The notes: generated by a model not told the origin, from the sequence alone. 64,000 nucleotides of DNA from Nocardioides marinus (GCF_013408145.1 NZ_JACBZI010000001.1:1533501-1597500), one strand, 5' to 3'; positions 16,366-25,354 are shown, numbered from the stretch's first letter. Numbers and translations: made by a program.

Positions 16366-18038
16366 TCCGTGGTGGGGGTGGTGCGGGCCACGACGGCGGC
16401 CAGGTCGCCCCCGTCGAGCGCGCCGAAGACCCCCTCGGACGAGGGGCCGAGCCGCGAGGCGCAGAAGACGTCGGCGACCTCGGCGGGCGCGTGCCGCACG
16501 AGCAGCGAACCCTGCAGCACGGCCGCCATCCGGCCGGCCAGGCGGCGGGCCTGCCGCTCGAGCTGGTCCGGCTCGCCCATCAGCGCACCGATCATCGCCA
16601 GGGTGTCCTCGATGGCGCGGTCGAGGCGGGCGTCCCCGCCGCGGGCCCGCCCGACCTCGGTGATCCAGGCGTCGAGCACCTCCGGCTCGCGGCCCAGGGC
16701 GCGCAGCACGTCGAGGGCGTTGACGTTGCCCGAGCCCTCCCACACCGAGTTCAGCGGCGCCTCGCGGTAGAGCAGCGGCATGCCGGACTCCTCGACGTAG
16801 CCGTTGCCGCCGAGGCACTCCAACGCCTCGGCGACCATGAACGGGGTGCGCTTGCAGACCCAGAACTTCGCCAGCGGCAGCGCGATGCGCCGCAGCGCCC
16901 GCTCGTGGTCGTCGTGCGGCGCGTCCACGGCGGCGGCCAGCCGCATGGCCAGCGCGGTGGCGGCCTCGGTCTCGACGTGCAGGTCGGCGATGACGTTCTG
17001 CATGAGCGGCTTGTCGACCAGGCGGGAGCCGAAGGCCGAGCGGTGGCTGACGTGCCACGAGGCCTCGGAGACGGCGCGACGCATCAGCGAGGTCGAGCCC
17101 AGGACGCAGTCGAGGCGGGTGGCGGCGACCATCTCGATGATGGTGCGGACCCCGCGGCCCTCGTCGCCGAGGCGGTGGGCGACCGTGCCGTCGAGCTCCA
17201 GCTCGGAGGAGGCGTTGGACCGGTTGCCGAGCTTGTCCTTCAGGCGCACCACGTCGAGCTGGTTGCGAGTGCCGTCGGGAAGCACGCGCGGCACCACGAA
17301 GCAGGTCACCCCGCCCTCGGCCTGCGCCAGCACCAGGAAGACGTCGTTCATGGGGGCGCTGGTGAACCACTTGTGGCCGTGCAGCGTGTACGTGCCGTCG
17401 GCGCCGGGCACCGGGACGGCCCGGGTCACGTTCGCCCGCACGTCGGAGCCGCCCTGCTTCTCGGTCATGCCCATGCCGGCGAGCGCTCCGACCTTGTCGG
17501 TCAGCGGGCGTACGCCGGGGTCGTAGCGCCGCGAGGCCAGCAGCGGGGTCCACTCCTTGGCCAGGGCGTCGTCGGCCCGCAGCGCCGGCACGGCGGCGTA
17601 GGTCATCGAGATGGGGCACCCGTGCCCGGGCTCGGTGTGTGACCAGGCCATGAAGCCGGCAGCACGGCGCACGTGCGCGTGGGCGGCCCCGTCGGCCTGC
17701 TCCTCCCACGGCGCGGCCGCCAGACCGTGGCCGACCGCACGCTCCATCAGCCAGTGCCAGGAGGGGTGGAAGCGCACCTCGTCGACGCGGTGCCCGTAGC
17801 GGTCGTAGGGGGTGAGCTCGGGGTGGTGCTCGTTGGCGAGCATCCCGTGCTCGCGGGCCTGCGCGGAGCCGGCCTCGGCGCCCAGGTCGACCAGGGAGTC
17901 GAGCACCTCCTGGGAGCCGTGGCGCAGCACGGCCTCGACCAGGGCGGCGTCCGCCGTGACGACGTTGTGGCCCGCCAGCGGCGGAGGCTGGTTGGACACG
18001 ACGCGCAGGCCGGCACGAGCGGTGGTGGGCAGCTCCAT
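16362..18038 (-). CDS. AidB-like acyl-CoA dehydrogenase family protein
   Basis: A 558-residue flavoprotein. The size, the N-terminal NQPPPLAGHNVVTADAAL, the FAD-binding GMTEKQGGSDVRAN and HGHKWFTSAPMND, and LECLGGNGYVEESGMPLLYREAPLNSVWEGSGN match the AidB branch, which is longer than ordinary acyl-CoA dehydrogenases (about 380). Escherichia coli AidB is induced by alkylation damage and binds DNA and FAD; isovaleryl-CoA activity is weak. The actinobacterial role is unclear. ATG start, 17 bases from the divergent YihY gene. The stop overlaps the convergent sensor gene by four bases. Confidence 0.88.
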   Translation of the reverse strand: MELPTTARAGLRVVSNQPPPLAGHNVVTADAALVEAVLRHGSQEVLDSLVDLGAEAGSAQAREHGMLANEHHPELTPYDRYGHRVDEVRFHPSWHWLMERAVGHGLAAAPWEEQADGAAHAHVRRAAGFMAWSHTEPGHGCPISMTYAAVPALRADDALAKEWTPLLASRRYDPGVRPLTDKVGALAGMGMTEKQGGSDVRANVTRAVPVPGADGTYTLHGHKWFTSAPMNDVFLVLAQAEGGVTCFVVPRVLPDGTRNQLDVVRLKDKLGNRSNASSELELDGTVAHRLGDEGRGVRTIIEMVAATRLDCVLGSTSLMRRAVSEASWHVSHRSAFGSRLVDKPLMQNVIADLHVETEAATALAMRLAAAVDAPHDDHERALRRIALPLAKFWVCKRTPFMVAEALECLGGNGYVEESGMPLLYREAPLNSVWEGSGNVNALDVLRALGREPEVLDAWITEVGRARGGDARLDRAIEDTLAMIGALMGEPDQLERQARRLAGRMAAVLQGSLLVRHAPAEVADVFCASRLGPSSEGVFGALDGGDLAAVVARTTPTTD

Positions 18039-18055
18039 GTGGCTACCGTAGTTCC

Positions 18056-19006
18056 ATGCCCTCGGTCAGCGGTCGCGCCCTCGACGGCGACCGGGCCAAG
18101 CAGCTCGCGCGTCGCGTCGCGCACCAGGTCTGGCGCCTGGTCGTCACCACGGTGGCCTCCTGCCTGCGCTACCGCGTGACCGGCCTGGCGGCGGAGGCGG
18201 CGTTCTTCGCTGTCGTCTCGGTCCCGCCGCTGCTCTTCGCGCTGGCCGGCGGCATCGGCTACGTCGCCGACCAGTTCAGCCCCGCCCAGGTCGAGGACGT
18301 CCGCGCGGCGATCATCGAGCTGTCCCGCCAGGTGCTGACCGACCGCGCGGTCCGCGAGGTCATCCAGCCCACCGTCACCGACGTCCTGGGAGCCGGTCGC
18401 TTCGACGTCATCTCGATCGGCTTCGTGCTGGCGCTGTGGTCGGGATCGCGCGCGCTGAACGTCTTCGTCGACACCATCACCGTGATGCACGGCCTGGGCG
18501 GGGAGCGCTCGATCGTGCGCACCCGGGCGCTGTCCTTCGTGCTCTACGTGATGGCCATCATCACCGGGGTCGTCACGCTGCCCCTGGTGGTGGCCGGCCC
18601 CACGATGGTGCGCCAGGTGCTGCCCAACCGCGTCGACATGCTGATGGGCTTCTACTGGCCGGTGGTCGTCGTGCTGTGCATCTGCTTCCTCGCCACGCTC
18701 TACCACGTGTCGGTGCCGGTGCGGACCAACTGGTCCTTCAACCTCCCCGGCGCCACGTTCTCGCTGGTGGCCTGGGTGCTCGGCTCCTACGCCCTGCGCT
18801 GGGTGCTGACCGTCACCGCCGCCGACTCCCGCTCCATCTACGGGCCGCTGGCCGCGCCCATCGCCGTGCTGCTCTGGCTCTACCTGGTGGCCATCGCGGT
18901 GCTCATCGGCGCAGCGGTCAACGCGGCCTTCGACACCGTCTTCCCGCAGACCGCCACCACCCGCGCACGGGCCCGTCGTACGTCGGAGGGTGCCCGTGTC
19001 GAGTAG
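18056..19006 (+). CDS. YihY/BrkB family inner-membrane protein
   Basis: A 316-residue protein with about six membrane helices and the family segments LAAEAAFFAVVSVPPLLFALAGG near residue 45, FVLALWSGSRALNVFVDTIT near residue 125, and LPGATFSLVAWVLGSYALRW. The family was once called ribonuclease BN, which was an error; its real function is not settled and a transporter or export role is possible. The C-terminal tail is basic and cytoplasmic. It is transcribed from the short intergenic gap with the AidB-like gene. Confidence 0.88.
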   Translation: MPSVSGRALDGDRAKQLARRVAHQVWRLVVTTVASCLRYRVTGLAAEAAFFAVVSVPPLLFALAGGIGYVADQFSPAQVEDVRAAIIELSRQVLTDRAVREVIQPTVTDVLGAGRFDVISIGFVLALWSGSRALNVFVDTITVMHGLGGERSIVRTRALSFVLYVMAIITGVVTLPLVVAGPTMVRQVLPNRVDMLMGFYWPVVVVLCICFLATLYHVSVPVRTNWSFNLPGATFSLVAWVLGSYALRWVLTVTAADSRSIYGPLAAPIAVLLWLYLVAIAVLIGAAVNAAFDTVFPQTATTRARARRTSEGARVE

Positions 19007-19069
19007 GTTGCTACCCCGGTGGTCGGTCCGTCGGGCCGGTGAGCGACGGGACCGAGGCATGGTGCGGGC

Positions 19070-20164
19070 ATGGTGAACGAGGACGACGCGGGCGCGCGGC
19101 GTACCCCCAACCTCGTCTCGCTGCCCGAGCGGGTCCGCTCGCCGTGGTTCGAGCTGAGCCGTCGACTGCTGATGGCCCTGGGCATCCTGGTCGGGACCGT
19201 GCTGCTGGTCTGGATCGACCGCGACGGCTACACCGACAACGGCGACCCCGGCTCCGGGGTCAGCCTGATCGACGCCATCTACTACACGACCGTCACGTTG
19301 AGCACCACCGGCTACGGCGACATCGCCCCGGTCGAGCCGCACGCACGGCTCATCAACGCCTTCGTCATCACTCCCGCACGCATCGCCTTCCTGGTCCTGC
19401 TGATCGGCACGACCCTGGAGGTGCTGGCCTCCCAGGGCCGCGAGATGTTCCGGGTCGCACGCTGGAGGAAGCGCATGGGCAAGCACGTCGTCGTCATCGG
19501 GTACGGCACCAAGGGCCGCAGCGCGGTCGAGACGCTGGTCAACAACGGCACCGTGCTCGAGGACGTCGTCGTCGTCGACCCGAGCCCGGTGGCGATGCAG
19601 GACGCCCACGCCGACGGCCTGGCCGTCGTCACGGGCGACGCCACGCGGCGCGAGGTGCTGCGGCGCGCGGGGGTGGCCGACGCCGAGCAGGTGATCATCA
19701 CCACCGACCGCGACGACTCCAACGTGCTGGCGACCCTCACGGTGCGCCAGCTCAACCCCGACGCCTGGATCGTGGCGGCGGTGCGGGAGCAGGAGAACGC
19801 GCCGCTCATGCGCCAGTCCGGCGCCGACTCGGTCATCACCTCCTCCGACGCCGTGGGCCGCCTGCTCGGGCTCTCGACGGTCTCGCCCACGCTGGGCTCG
19901 GTCATGGAGGACCTGCTGACCTACGGCGACGGTCTCGAGGTCGCCGAGCGGGACCTGCTGGTCTCCGAGGTGGGGCAGCAGCCGCAGCGGCTGCCCGACC
20001 AAGTGATCGCGGTCGTGCGCGACGAGAAGGTCTACCGCTACTTCGACCCGGTGGTGACCCAGCTGGCCCGGGGCGACCGGCTCGTCGTCGTCCGCCCGGC
20101 CAAGGAGCTGCCGTGGGCGCCGCGTCCGGGCACCCACGGCGAGGAGCTCGCCGAGGAGGACTGA
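19070..20164 (+). CDS. Potassium channel with RCK/TrkA-N domain
   Basis: A 364-residue two-helix K+ channel. The first membrane helix is at about residues 33-49, the pore and selectivity filter is TVTLSTTGYGDIAPVE (TTGYGD, about residues 79-84), and the second helix runs to about 125. The RCK N domain follows with a Rossmann motif GKHVVVIGYGTKGRS and a TrkA-C-like lobe toward residue 340. Cytosolic nucleotide or cation binding would gate K+ flow. ATG start at 19070, 63 bases after the YihY stop. Confidence 0.93.
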   Translation: MVNEDDAGARRTPNLVSLPERVRSPWFELSRRLLMALGILVGTVLLVWIDRDGYTDNGDPGSGVSLIDAIYYTTVTLSTTGYGDIAPVEPHARLINAFVITPARIAFLVLLIGTTLEVLASQGREMFRVARWRKRMGKHVVVIGYGTKGRSAVETLVNNGTVLEDVVVVDPSPVAMQDAHADGLAVVTGDATRREVLRRAGVADAEQVIITTDRDDSNVLATLTVRQLNPDAWIVAAVREQENAPLMRQSGADSVITSSDAVGRLLGLSTVSPTLGSVMEDLLTYGDGLEVAERDLLVSEVGQQPQRLPDQVIAVVRDEKVYRYFDPVVTQLARGDRLVVVRPAKELPWAPRPGTHGEELAEED

Positions 20165-20181
20165 CCCGGGCGGACCTTCTG

Positions 20182-20197
20182 TCGAACAGGTGTTCGA
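20182..20197. promoter_or_regulatory. Perfect LexA SOS box
   Basis: TCGAACAGGTGTTCGA is a full 16-base match to the actinobacterial SOS box and shares its central 15 bases with the recA box. It lies 20 bases before the ATG of the 96-residue gene at 20218 and 17 bases after the K+ channel stop, so it should control only the small gene. Confidence 0.9.
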
Positions 20198-20217
20198 ACC
20201 TGTGGCACGATGGTCCG

Positions 20218-20508
20218 ATGGCGGGCGGCATGGTCAAGCGGGGGAGCGGCATCCCCCTGCGCGACCGCGTACGCACCGGCGGCGTGCCCCTGGGTGCGGC
20301 GCCACTGGGTCCGCGGTGCCCGGCGCGGCACTGCTGGGTCGCCGACGCCGTGGACGGGGACGGTGAGAAGCGGCCGGGCCTGCTGCTGGAGTGGCGCCAG
20401 CGCGACCGGCACTGGGAGGGCCTGGTCGTGTACGCCGCACGCCTCCGTCCGCACGGGTGGGGGCTGGTCCAGGAGTGGCTGCCCGCCGAGCTCCTGACGC
20501 CGGTGTAG
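20218..20508 (+). CDS. Small SOS-controlled protein, DUF6504-like
   Basis: A 96-residue basic protein. The second half, LLLEWRQRDRHWEGLVVYAARL...GWGLVQEWLPAELL, resembles a small protein often found beside ImuB/DnaE2 mutagenesis genes (I believe DUF6504). The N-terminal half (MAGGMVKRGSGIPLRDRVRT) is basic and probably disordered. No imuA, imuB or dnaE2 gene is in the window. The perfect SOS box 20 bases upstream predicts induction by DNA damage. ATG at 20218; the next Met, four codons in, is a possible start. Confidence 0.75.
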   Translation: MAGGMVKRGSGIPLRDRVRTGGVPLGAAPLGPRCPARHCWVADAVDGDGEKRPGLLLEWRQRDRHWEGLVVYAARLRPHGWGLVQEWLPAELLTPV

Positions 20509-20568
20509 CCGCGGCTGCGCGGGCACCGTCGGACGGTGTGGGACGGGTCACACGCGGGAGGAAATCTC

Positions 20569-20582
20569 TATAACCTGTTCTA
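20569..20582. promoter_or_regulatory. KstR-like operator at the acyl-CoA ligase start
   Basis: TATAACCTGTTCTA fits the KstR consensus TNNAACNNGTTNNA at all eight fixed positions and ends one base before the GTG start. TATAACCT can also serve as the -10 element, so the gene may be leaderless and a bound regulator would block the promoter. A second perfect match is at 48646. Confidence 0.6.
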
Positions 20583-22238
20583 GTGACCAGCTTCGATCTC
20601 TCCACCGTGTTCGCCACCGTGGCCGCCGCCGTGCCCGACCAGGAGGTCCTGGTGCACGGCGACCTGCGCCTGACCTACGCGCAGGTCGAGCAGCACGCGG
20701 GCGGACTCGCCCGGTTCCTGGCCTCCCGCGGCCTGGGCTGCCACACCGAGCGTGACGCGCTGGCCGGGCACGAGTCGGGGCAGGACCACGTGGGCCTCTA
20801 CCTCTACAACGGACCGGAGTACCTCGAGGCGATGATCGCCTCCTACCGGGCCCGCGCGGTGCCGATCAACGTGAACTACCGCTACGTGGCCGAGGAGCTG
20901 GCCTACATCCTCGTCGACGCCGGCACCCGCGCCCTGGTGTTCCACTCCTGCTTCGCCGAGCAGGTCGCCGGCGTCCGCGACCAGGTGCCGACCCTCGACG
21001 TGCTGGTGCAGGTGCCCGACGACTCCGGCGCCGACCTGCTGCCCGGGGCGGTGTGGTGGGACGAGGCCGTCGGCACCCCGCTGGGGGCGGCGACGCTGCC
21101 CGAGCCGACGGGCGACGACCTGTACGTCGTCTACACCGGCGGCACGACCGGCATGCCCAAGGGCGTGCTGTGGCGCCAGGACGACATGTACGTCACCTCC
21201 ATGGGCGGCACGCCGTTCGGCACCACCGAGCCCTACGAGTCCTACGACGCGATCGCGGAGAACGCTCGCAACGCCGGCGGCGGGATGACCCTGCTGATGG
21301 CGCTGCCCTTCATGCACGGTGCGGCCCAGTGGTCGACCTTCCACATGATCACCAGCGGCGGCAAGATCGTGCTGCCCGAGGACGTGCGCAGCTTCGACGC
21401 CGACGCGGTGCTGCGCACCGTCATCCGCGAGGGGTGCGTGTCGCTGCCCGTGGTCGGCGACGCGATGGTGCGCCCGATCATCGCCGCGCTGGAGGCCGGC
21501 GACTACGACCTGTCCGGGCTGGCCGCGGTCAACAACGGGGCGGCGCCGCTCTCGCCCGCGGTGCGGGCCCGGCTGATGGAGCTGCTCCCGCACATCCTGG
21601 TGATGGACGCCGCGGGCTCCTCGGAGACCGGCCTGCAGATGAGCTCGATGAGCCTGAAGGGGATGGAGGCCGAGGCCGCCACGTTCTCCCCGGTCCCGAC
21701 GACGACCGTGGTCGCCGAGGACCTCTCCCGGGTGCTCGAGCCCGGTGAGGACCAGGGCTCCGGCGGCGGGTGGCTGGCCCAGCGTGGCCGGGTGCCGCTG
21801 GGCTACCTCGGCGACGCCGAGAAGACCGCGCGTACCTTCCCGTTGATCGGTGGCGAGCGCTTCTCGGTGCCCGGGGACCGCGCCGAGATGCTCGAGGACG
21901 GCCGGATCCGGCTGCTCGGACGCGACGGCGTGACCATCAACTCCGGTGGGGAGAAGATCTTCGCCGAGGAGGTCGAGCGGGCCGTGGGGGCGCACCCCGG
22001 CGTGCGTGACGTCGTGGTGGTCGGGCGGGCGTCCGAGCGGTGGGGCAGCGAGCCGGTGGCGATCGTGTCCTTGGCCGAGGGTCGGGCCGACGTGCCGGAC
22101 GAGGAGCTCCTCGCGACCGCGGCCGAGCACATTGCGCGCTACAAGCTGCCCAAGGCGTTCCTGCGCGTGGACCACGTGGTGCGCTCGCCCAGCGGCAAGG
22201 CGGACTACCGCTGGGCCAAGGAGCAGGTCGGCGGCTGA
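20583..22238 (+). CDS. FadD19-like acyl-CoA synthetase
   Basis: A 551-residue adenylate-forming ligase that activates a carboxylic acid to its CoA thioester. It has the P-loop YTGGTTGMPKGVLWR (about residues 184-198), the SSETG A5 motif, the hinge region GRDGVTINSGGEKIF, and the catalytic Lys in SPSGKADYRWAKEQ. Those last two segments and the MPKGVLWRQDD context resemble mycobacterial FadD19 and relatives that activate steroid side chains or long-chain acids. It starts with GTG directly after a KstR-like site. It is a single-gene unit facing a convergent hydrolase gene 17 bases away. Confidence 0.85.
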   Translation: MTSFDLSTVFATVAAAVPDQEVLVHGDLRLTYAQVEQHAGGLARFLASRGLGCHTERDALAGHESGQDHVGLYLYNGPEYLEAMIASYRARAVPINVNYRYVAEELAYILVDAGTRALVFHSCFAEQVAGVRDQVPTLDVLVQVPDDSGADLLPGAVWWDEAVGTPLGAATLPEPTGDDLYVVYTGGTTGMPKGVLWRQDDMYVTSMGGTPFGTTEPYESYDAIAENARNAGGGMTLLMALPFMHGAAQWSTFHMITSGGKIVLPEDVRSFDADAVLRTVIREGCVSLPVVGDAMVRPIIAALEAGDYDLSGLAAVNNGAAPLSPAVRARLMELLPHILVMDAAGSSETGLQMSSMSLKGMEAEAATFSPVPTTTVVAEDLSRVLEPGEDQGSGGGWLAQRGRVPLGYLGDAEKTARTFPLIGGERFSVPGDRAEMLEDGRIRLLGRDGVTINSGGEKIFAEEVERAVGAHPGVRDVVVVGRASERWGSEPVAIVSLAEGRADVPDEELLATAAEHIARYKLPKAFLRVDHVVRSPSGKADYRWAKEQVGG

Positions 22239-22255
22239 GGGCCGCCCGGCGGCCC

Positions 22256-23170
22256 TCAGACCGCCAGCACCCTGGTCAGGAACGAGACCTGGTGCGCCGA
22301 GGCGGGGCCGAACCACTCCTTGCCCTCGTAGACGTCGAAGTGGTCGCACGGGTAGTGCCGGACCTCGGCACGTGCCCTGAAGGCCGCCTTCGCGGCGGCC
22401 TGCGGCGGTGCGCTCCGGTCGAAGTCGGCGATCTGCACGAGCACGGGGTGGTCGAGCTCCTTGGCGGCCTTCACGGCCGCCCGGCTGCCGAGCTCGAAGG
22501 AGACGTCGGCGTCGACCTCGTTGACCCACGTCGGACCGGCGATGGCGAGGTAGTCCTCGTAGCACCCCTCGAGGGTCAGCGCCCCGGCCTCGCCGGGTCG
22601 TGCGACCACCGGGATCACGACCGGGCCGCGGCCGCCGGCGGCCTGCAGCTTGCTGCGTGCGCCCGCGACGGTGGAGCGGAGCAGGGTCGAGGGCTTGTGG
22701 TGCTGCGCCGCGAGCCGGGCGGCCGCGAGGCCGTCGACCAGGGGAGTGAGGCTGATGACCGCGGCGACGTCGTCCCGGCCGACGGCGGCCTGCAGGACGT
22801 GGCCGCCGGAGAGCGACACGCCCCACAGCACCAGGCGCGAGGCGTCCACGCCGGGCAGCCGACCGGCGGCCCGCATGGCGGCGCGGTAGTCCTCGACCTG
22901 CTCGGCCACCCGCACCCGCTGGCGCGGGGAGCCCTCGGACATCCCGAACCCGCGGTAGTCGAAGGCCAGCACGTCCATGCCCGCGGCCGCGAGCGCCACC
23001 GCGAACGGCTCCAGGCCGGAGTCGACGGTGCCGCCGAACCCGTGCGCCATCACCACGACCGGCCGGCCGGCCTCGGTCTCCAGGGCCGAGCCCGCGCCGG
23101 TCCAGTGCCAGGCCGCGCAGGTGGTGCCGTGGGAGTCGAAGGTGAGCTCGTCGTGCTTGGTGGTGGTCAT
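22256..23170 (-). CDS. Alpha/beta hydrolase
   Basis: A 304-residue hydrolase with the oxyanion strand VVVMAHGFGG, a nucleophile elbow GVSLSGG (about residue 121), and late DFDRSAPP and CDHFDVYEG segments holding the acid and the His. It resembles the XynP/dienelactone-type peptidase S15-like hydrolases that cleave esters or C-C bonds. ATG start overlaps the TetR stop (ATGA), so it is the last gene of the FMO-TetR-hydrolase operon. A lactone or ester made by the monooxygenase is a plausible substrate. Confidence 0.85.
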   Translation of the reverse strand: MTTTKHDELTFDSHGTTCAAWHWTGAGSALETEAGRPVVVMAHGFGGTVDSGLEPFAVALAAAGMDVLAFDYRGFGMSEGSPRQRVRVAEQVEDYRAAMRAAGRLPGVDASRLVLWGVSLSGGHVLQAAVGRDDVAAVISLTPLVDGLAAARLAAQHHKPSTLLRSTVAGARSKLQAAGGRGPVVIPVVARPGEAGALTLEGCYEDYLAIAGPTWVNEVDADVSFELGSRAAVKAAKELDHPVLVQIADFDRSAPPQAAAKAAFRARAEVRHYPCDHFDVYEGKEWFGPASAHQVSFLTRVLAV

Positions 23171-23766
23171 GCGGACTCCAGGGTGGTGGGCGGGGTGTCG
23201 AAGAGGGAGCGGACCCAGATGGAGACGATGGCCTCCTCGAGGTCCGCGCGGGGCAGCGCACCCTCGACGAGCCGCTCCAGGGCGCGGTCGTTGAGGTCGA
23301 GCAGCATCGAGGCGAGCGCCAGCGGGTCCGCGCCGGGCGCGGCCCGGCCGGCCTCGCGCTCGTCCCGGATGACCTGGGCCACCATCGCGGTGAAGGAGCT
23401 GCGGTCGGCGTCCCAGAGCTGGCGCAGGGCCGCGCTCTGGCCCCGGGCCTCCAGCGTGGCCAGGAACAGGTGCGCGTGCTCCTCGACGGAGTCGAAGAGC
23501 GTGCTCACCATGGCGCTGACGCGCTCCTGAGCCGGCAGGCTGGGGTCGGCGAGGCGGGCGGTGGCGGTCAGCGCCGCGCCGTAGATCTCCTCCATCAGGG
23601 CCGCCACGGCGAGGTGCTTGGACTCGAAGTAGAAGTAGAACGCCGAGCGGGTCAGCCCCGCGCGTCGCGAGATGTCGGCGATGTTGATGTCCTCGAGCCG
23701 GCTCTCGCGCAGCAGGGTCTCCAGTGACTCCAGCAGGGCCGCGCGACGCTGGTCGCGGACCTTCAC
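23167..23766 (-). CDS. TetR-family regulator
   Basis: A 199-residue TetR protein. The helix-turn-helix lies at about residues 28-47 (INIADISRRAGLTRSAFYFY), and the C-terminal ligand domain is of the FadR/AcrR-like kind ending RALERLVEGALPRADLEEA. The GTG start overlaps the stop of the monooxygenase gene (GTGA), so it is co-transcribed with the enzymes it probably controls. The likely operator is in the divergent promoter region at 25092-25207. The open frame continues upstream inside the monooxygenase gene, which I reject as start. Confidence 0.88.
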   Translation of the reverse strand: MKVRDQRRAALLESLETLLRESRLEDINIADISRRAGLTRSAFYFYFESKHLAVAALMEEIYGAALTATARLADPSLPAQERVSAMVSTLFDSVEEHAHLFLATLEARGQSAALRQLWDADRSSFTAMVAQVIRDEREAGRAAPGADPLALASMLLDLNDRALERLVEGALPRADLEEAIVSIWVRSLFDTPPTTLESA

Positions 23767-25091
23767 CGCACCGCCGTCCCGGCGCGCTCGCGGGCCCTGG
23801 CGATGCCCGTGGGGATCTCCTCGGTGCGCAGCTGGTGCTCGTAGACGAAGTAGTCGAGCTGCTGGGTGTGGCGCGGACGGTCGAGCACGTGCCCGAGGTA
23901 GAGCGCGTGGTCCTCGTCGATGATCCGCTCCATCTCCTCGGCCGAGGGCGGCTCGTAGCGGCCGATGGCGTAGGCGGCGAGCAACCGGGACTGGGCCTCC
24001 ACGAACGGGAAGAGCGTGGGGGTCGACTGGGCCAGGCCCATGAAGACGGTGTCGCGGCGCTCCGGGAGGAACATCCGCTTGTAGAGCCGGATCACGTTGC
24101 CGGGCGCGGAGATCACGTCCTCGTCGAAGAACGGGAAGGTGATGTTGTAGCCGGTGGCGTAGACGATCGCGTCGAAGTCCGCGCTGGTGCCGTCCTCGAA
24201 GTGGACCGTCTCGCCGTCCAGGCGGGCCACGTTGCCCTTCGGCGTGATGTCGCCGGAGCCGAGCCGCAGTGGCAGCTCGACGCTCTGGGTGGGGTGGGCC
24301 TCGAAGAACTTGTGGTTGGGCTTGGGCAGGCCGTAGAGCTCGGGGTTGGACCCGGTCATGACCTGCATCTTCTGCAGGAACCAGCGCTGCCACTTCAGCG
24401 GGATGTGCGGGCTGGTCACGAAGTACTTGTCGGCCGGGAGGCCGTAGGCGTACTTGGGCACGATCCACGCGCTGGACCGGGTCGAGAGGGTGACCTCGTT
24501 CTGCAGGGACTTGCTGGACAGCTCGACGGAGATGTCCGCGGCGGAGTTGCCGAGCCCGACCACCAGGATCCGCTTGCCCTTCAGGTGCAGGGGGGTCTCG
24601 GGGTCGATGTAGTGGTGGGAGTGGAGCGACTCGCCAGTGAACTCACCGGGGAAGTCGGCCATCCGCGGGTCCCAGTGGTGGCCGTTGGCGACGACGAGCA
24701 GGTCGACCTCGTCGGTGGACCCGTCCTGCAGGCGCAGGTGCCACCCGCCGCCGGGTCGGGGGTCGGCCTTCTCGACGCCGTTCTCGAACTGGATCCTCTC
24801 CAGCAGCCCGAAGGCCTCGGCGTAGGAGTCGAGGTAGGCCTTGATCTGGGTGTGGTGGGGGAAGTCCGGGTACTCCTCGGGCATCGGGAAGTCCTTGAAG
24901 GACAGCCGGTGCTTGGAGGTGTCGATGTGCAGCGAGCGGTAGGCGCTGGAGTGGCCGTTGGGGTTGCCGAAGGCCCAGTTGCCACCGACCCGGTCCGAGG
25001 ACTCGTAGCAGGTGAAGTCCACGCCGTAGTCGTTGAGCATCTTCGCTGAGGTCAGGCCGCTGATACCGGCCCCGATGATCGCTGTGCGCAC
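23763..25091 (-). CDS. Flavin-containing monooxygenase (class B)
   Basis: A 442-residue FAD/NADPH monooxygenase. FAD site GAGISG at residues 7-12, the FMO signature FTGESLHSHHY (FxGxxxHxxxY; Baeyer-Villiger enzymes have a W-P/D instead of Y), NADPH site GLGNSAADIS, and the ATGYNITFPF segment. It inserts oxygen into a nucleophilic or ketone substrate. GTG start at 25091 follows GGAGGACCA. It is the first gene of a - strand operon (FMO, TetR, hydrolase). Baeyer-Villiger-like activity followed by the hydrolase would open a ring, which is inference. Confidence 0.88.
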   Translation of the reverse strand: MRTAIIGAGISGLTSAKMLNDYGVDFTCYESSDRVGGNWAFGNPNGHSSAYRSLHIDTSKHRLSFKDFPMPEEYPDFPHHTQIKAYLDSYAEAFGLLERIQFENGVEKADPRPGGGWHLRLQDGSTDEVDLLVVANGHHWDPRMADFPGEFTGESLHSHHYIDPETPLHLKGKRILVVGLGNSAADISVELSSKSLQNEVTLSTRSSAWIVPKYAYGLPADKYFVTSPHIPLKWQRWFLQKMQVMTGSNPELYGLPKPNHKFFEAHPTQSVELPLRLGSGDITPKGNVARLDGETVHFEDGTSADFDAIVYATGYNITFPFFDEDVISAPGNVIRLYKRMFLPERRDTVFMGLAQSTPTLFPFVEAQSRLLAAYAIGRYEPPSAEEMERIIDEDHALYLGHVLDRPRHTQQLDYFVYEHQLRTEEIPTGIARARERAGTAVR

Positions 25092-25160
25092 TGGTCCTCC
25101 TCGGTTCCCGCGTGTGCCACGTCGGGTGTCACACCCTTGACGGCGTGACGTGCGGCACAC

Positions 25161-25185
25161 TAGAACGTGTTTTGACACGCGTCAA
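25161..25185. promoter_or_regulatory. Divergent promoter region with operator-like inverted repeat
   Basis: TTGAC at 25172-25176 and GTCAA at 25181-25185 form an inverted repeat with a 4-base spacer. Just before it, TAGAACGTGTTTTG (25161-25174) matches the KstR consensus at seven of eight fixed positions. The region separates the FMO operon (-) from the SDR/LLM operon (+), so one site could control both. Confidence 0.45.
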
Positions 25186-25207
25186 CGAGTTGAGGGGGGA
25201 CCCCACG

Positions 25208-25354
25208 ATGAAGACCCGGCTGAGCTGCCCGTGCGGCACGGTGATCAAGGGACAGGACGAGGACGACCTGGTCGAGAAGACCCAGGCGCACCTCGCGGCG
25301 GAGCACCCCGGCATGAGCTACGGCCGGGACGAGATCCTGTTCATCGCCACATGA
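25208..25354 (+). CDS. DUF1059-like small protein
   Basis: A 48-residue protein, MKTRLSCPCGTVIKGQDEDD at the start, with CPCG and later a conserved-looking HLAAEHPG. This is the DUF1059 pattern: a CxC/CG pair, then TQAHLAAEH. Function is unknown; a metal-binding role is likely from the Cys and His residues. ATG start after a GGGGGGACC stretch; its stop overlaps the ATG of the SDR gene (ATGA). It is first in a five-gene operon up to 29103. Confidence 0.8.
   Translation: MKTRLSCPCGTVIKGQDEDDLVEKTQAHLAAEHPGMSYGRDEILFIAT

Noticed and set aside
13342..17709. A 1455-codon open frame on the - strand opposite glyA and the sensor gene
   Set aside because: It is antisense to glyA and the sensor, then out of frame through the AidB-like gene. 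Its translation is Arg/Gly/His-rich without domains, an artefact of high GC.
17747..20137. A 796-codon - strand frame across the YihY and K+ channel genes
   Set aside because: It covers two genes with strong membrane and filter motifs on + and carries no motif of its own.
23167..24468. A 433-residue fusion including the TetR protein
   Set aside because: The upstream part is antisense-like sequence inside the FMO gene; the GTG at 23766 overlapping the FMO stop gives a normal-length TetR.
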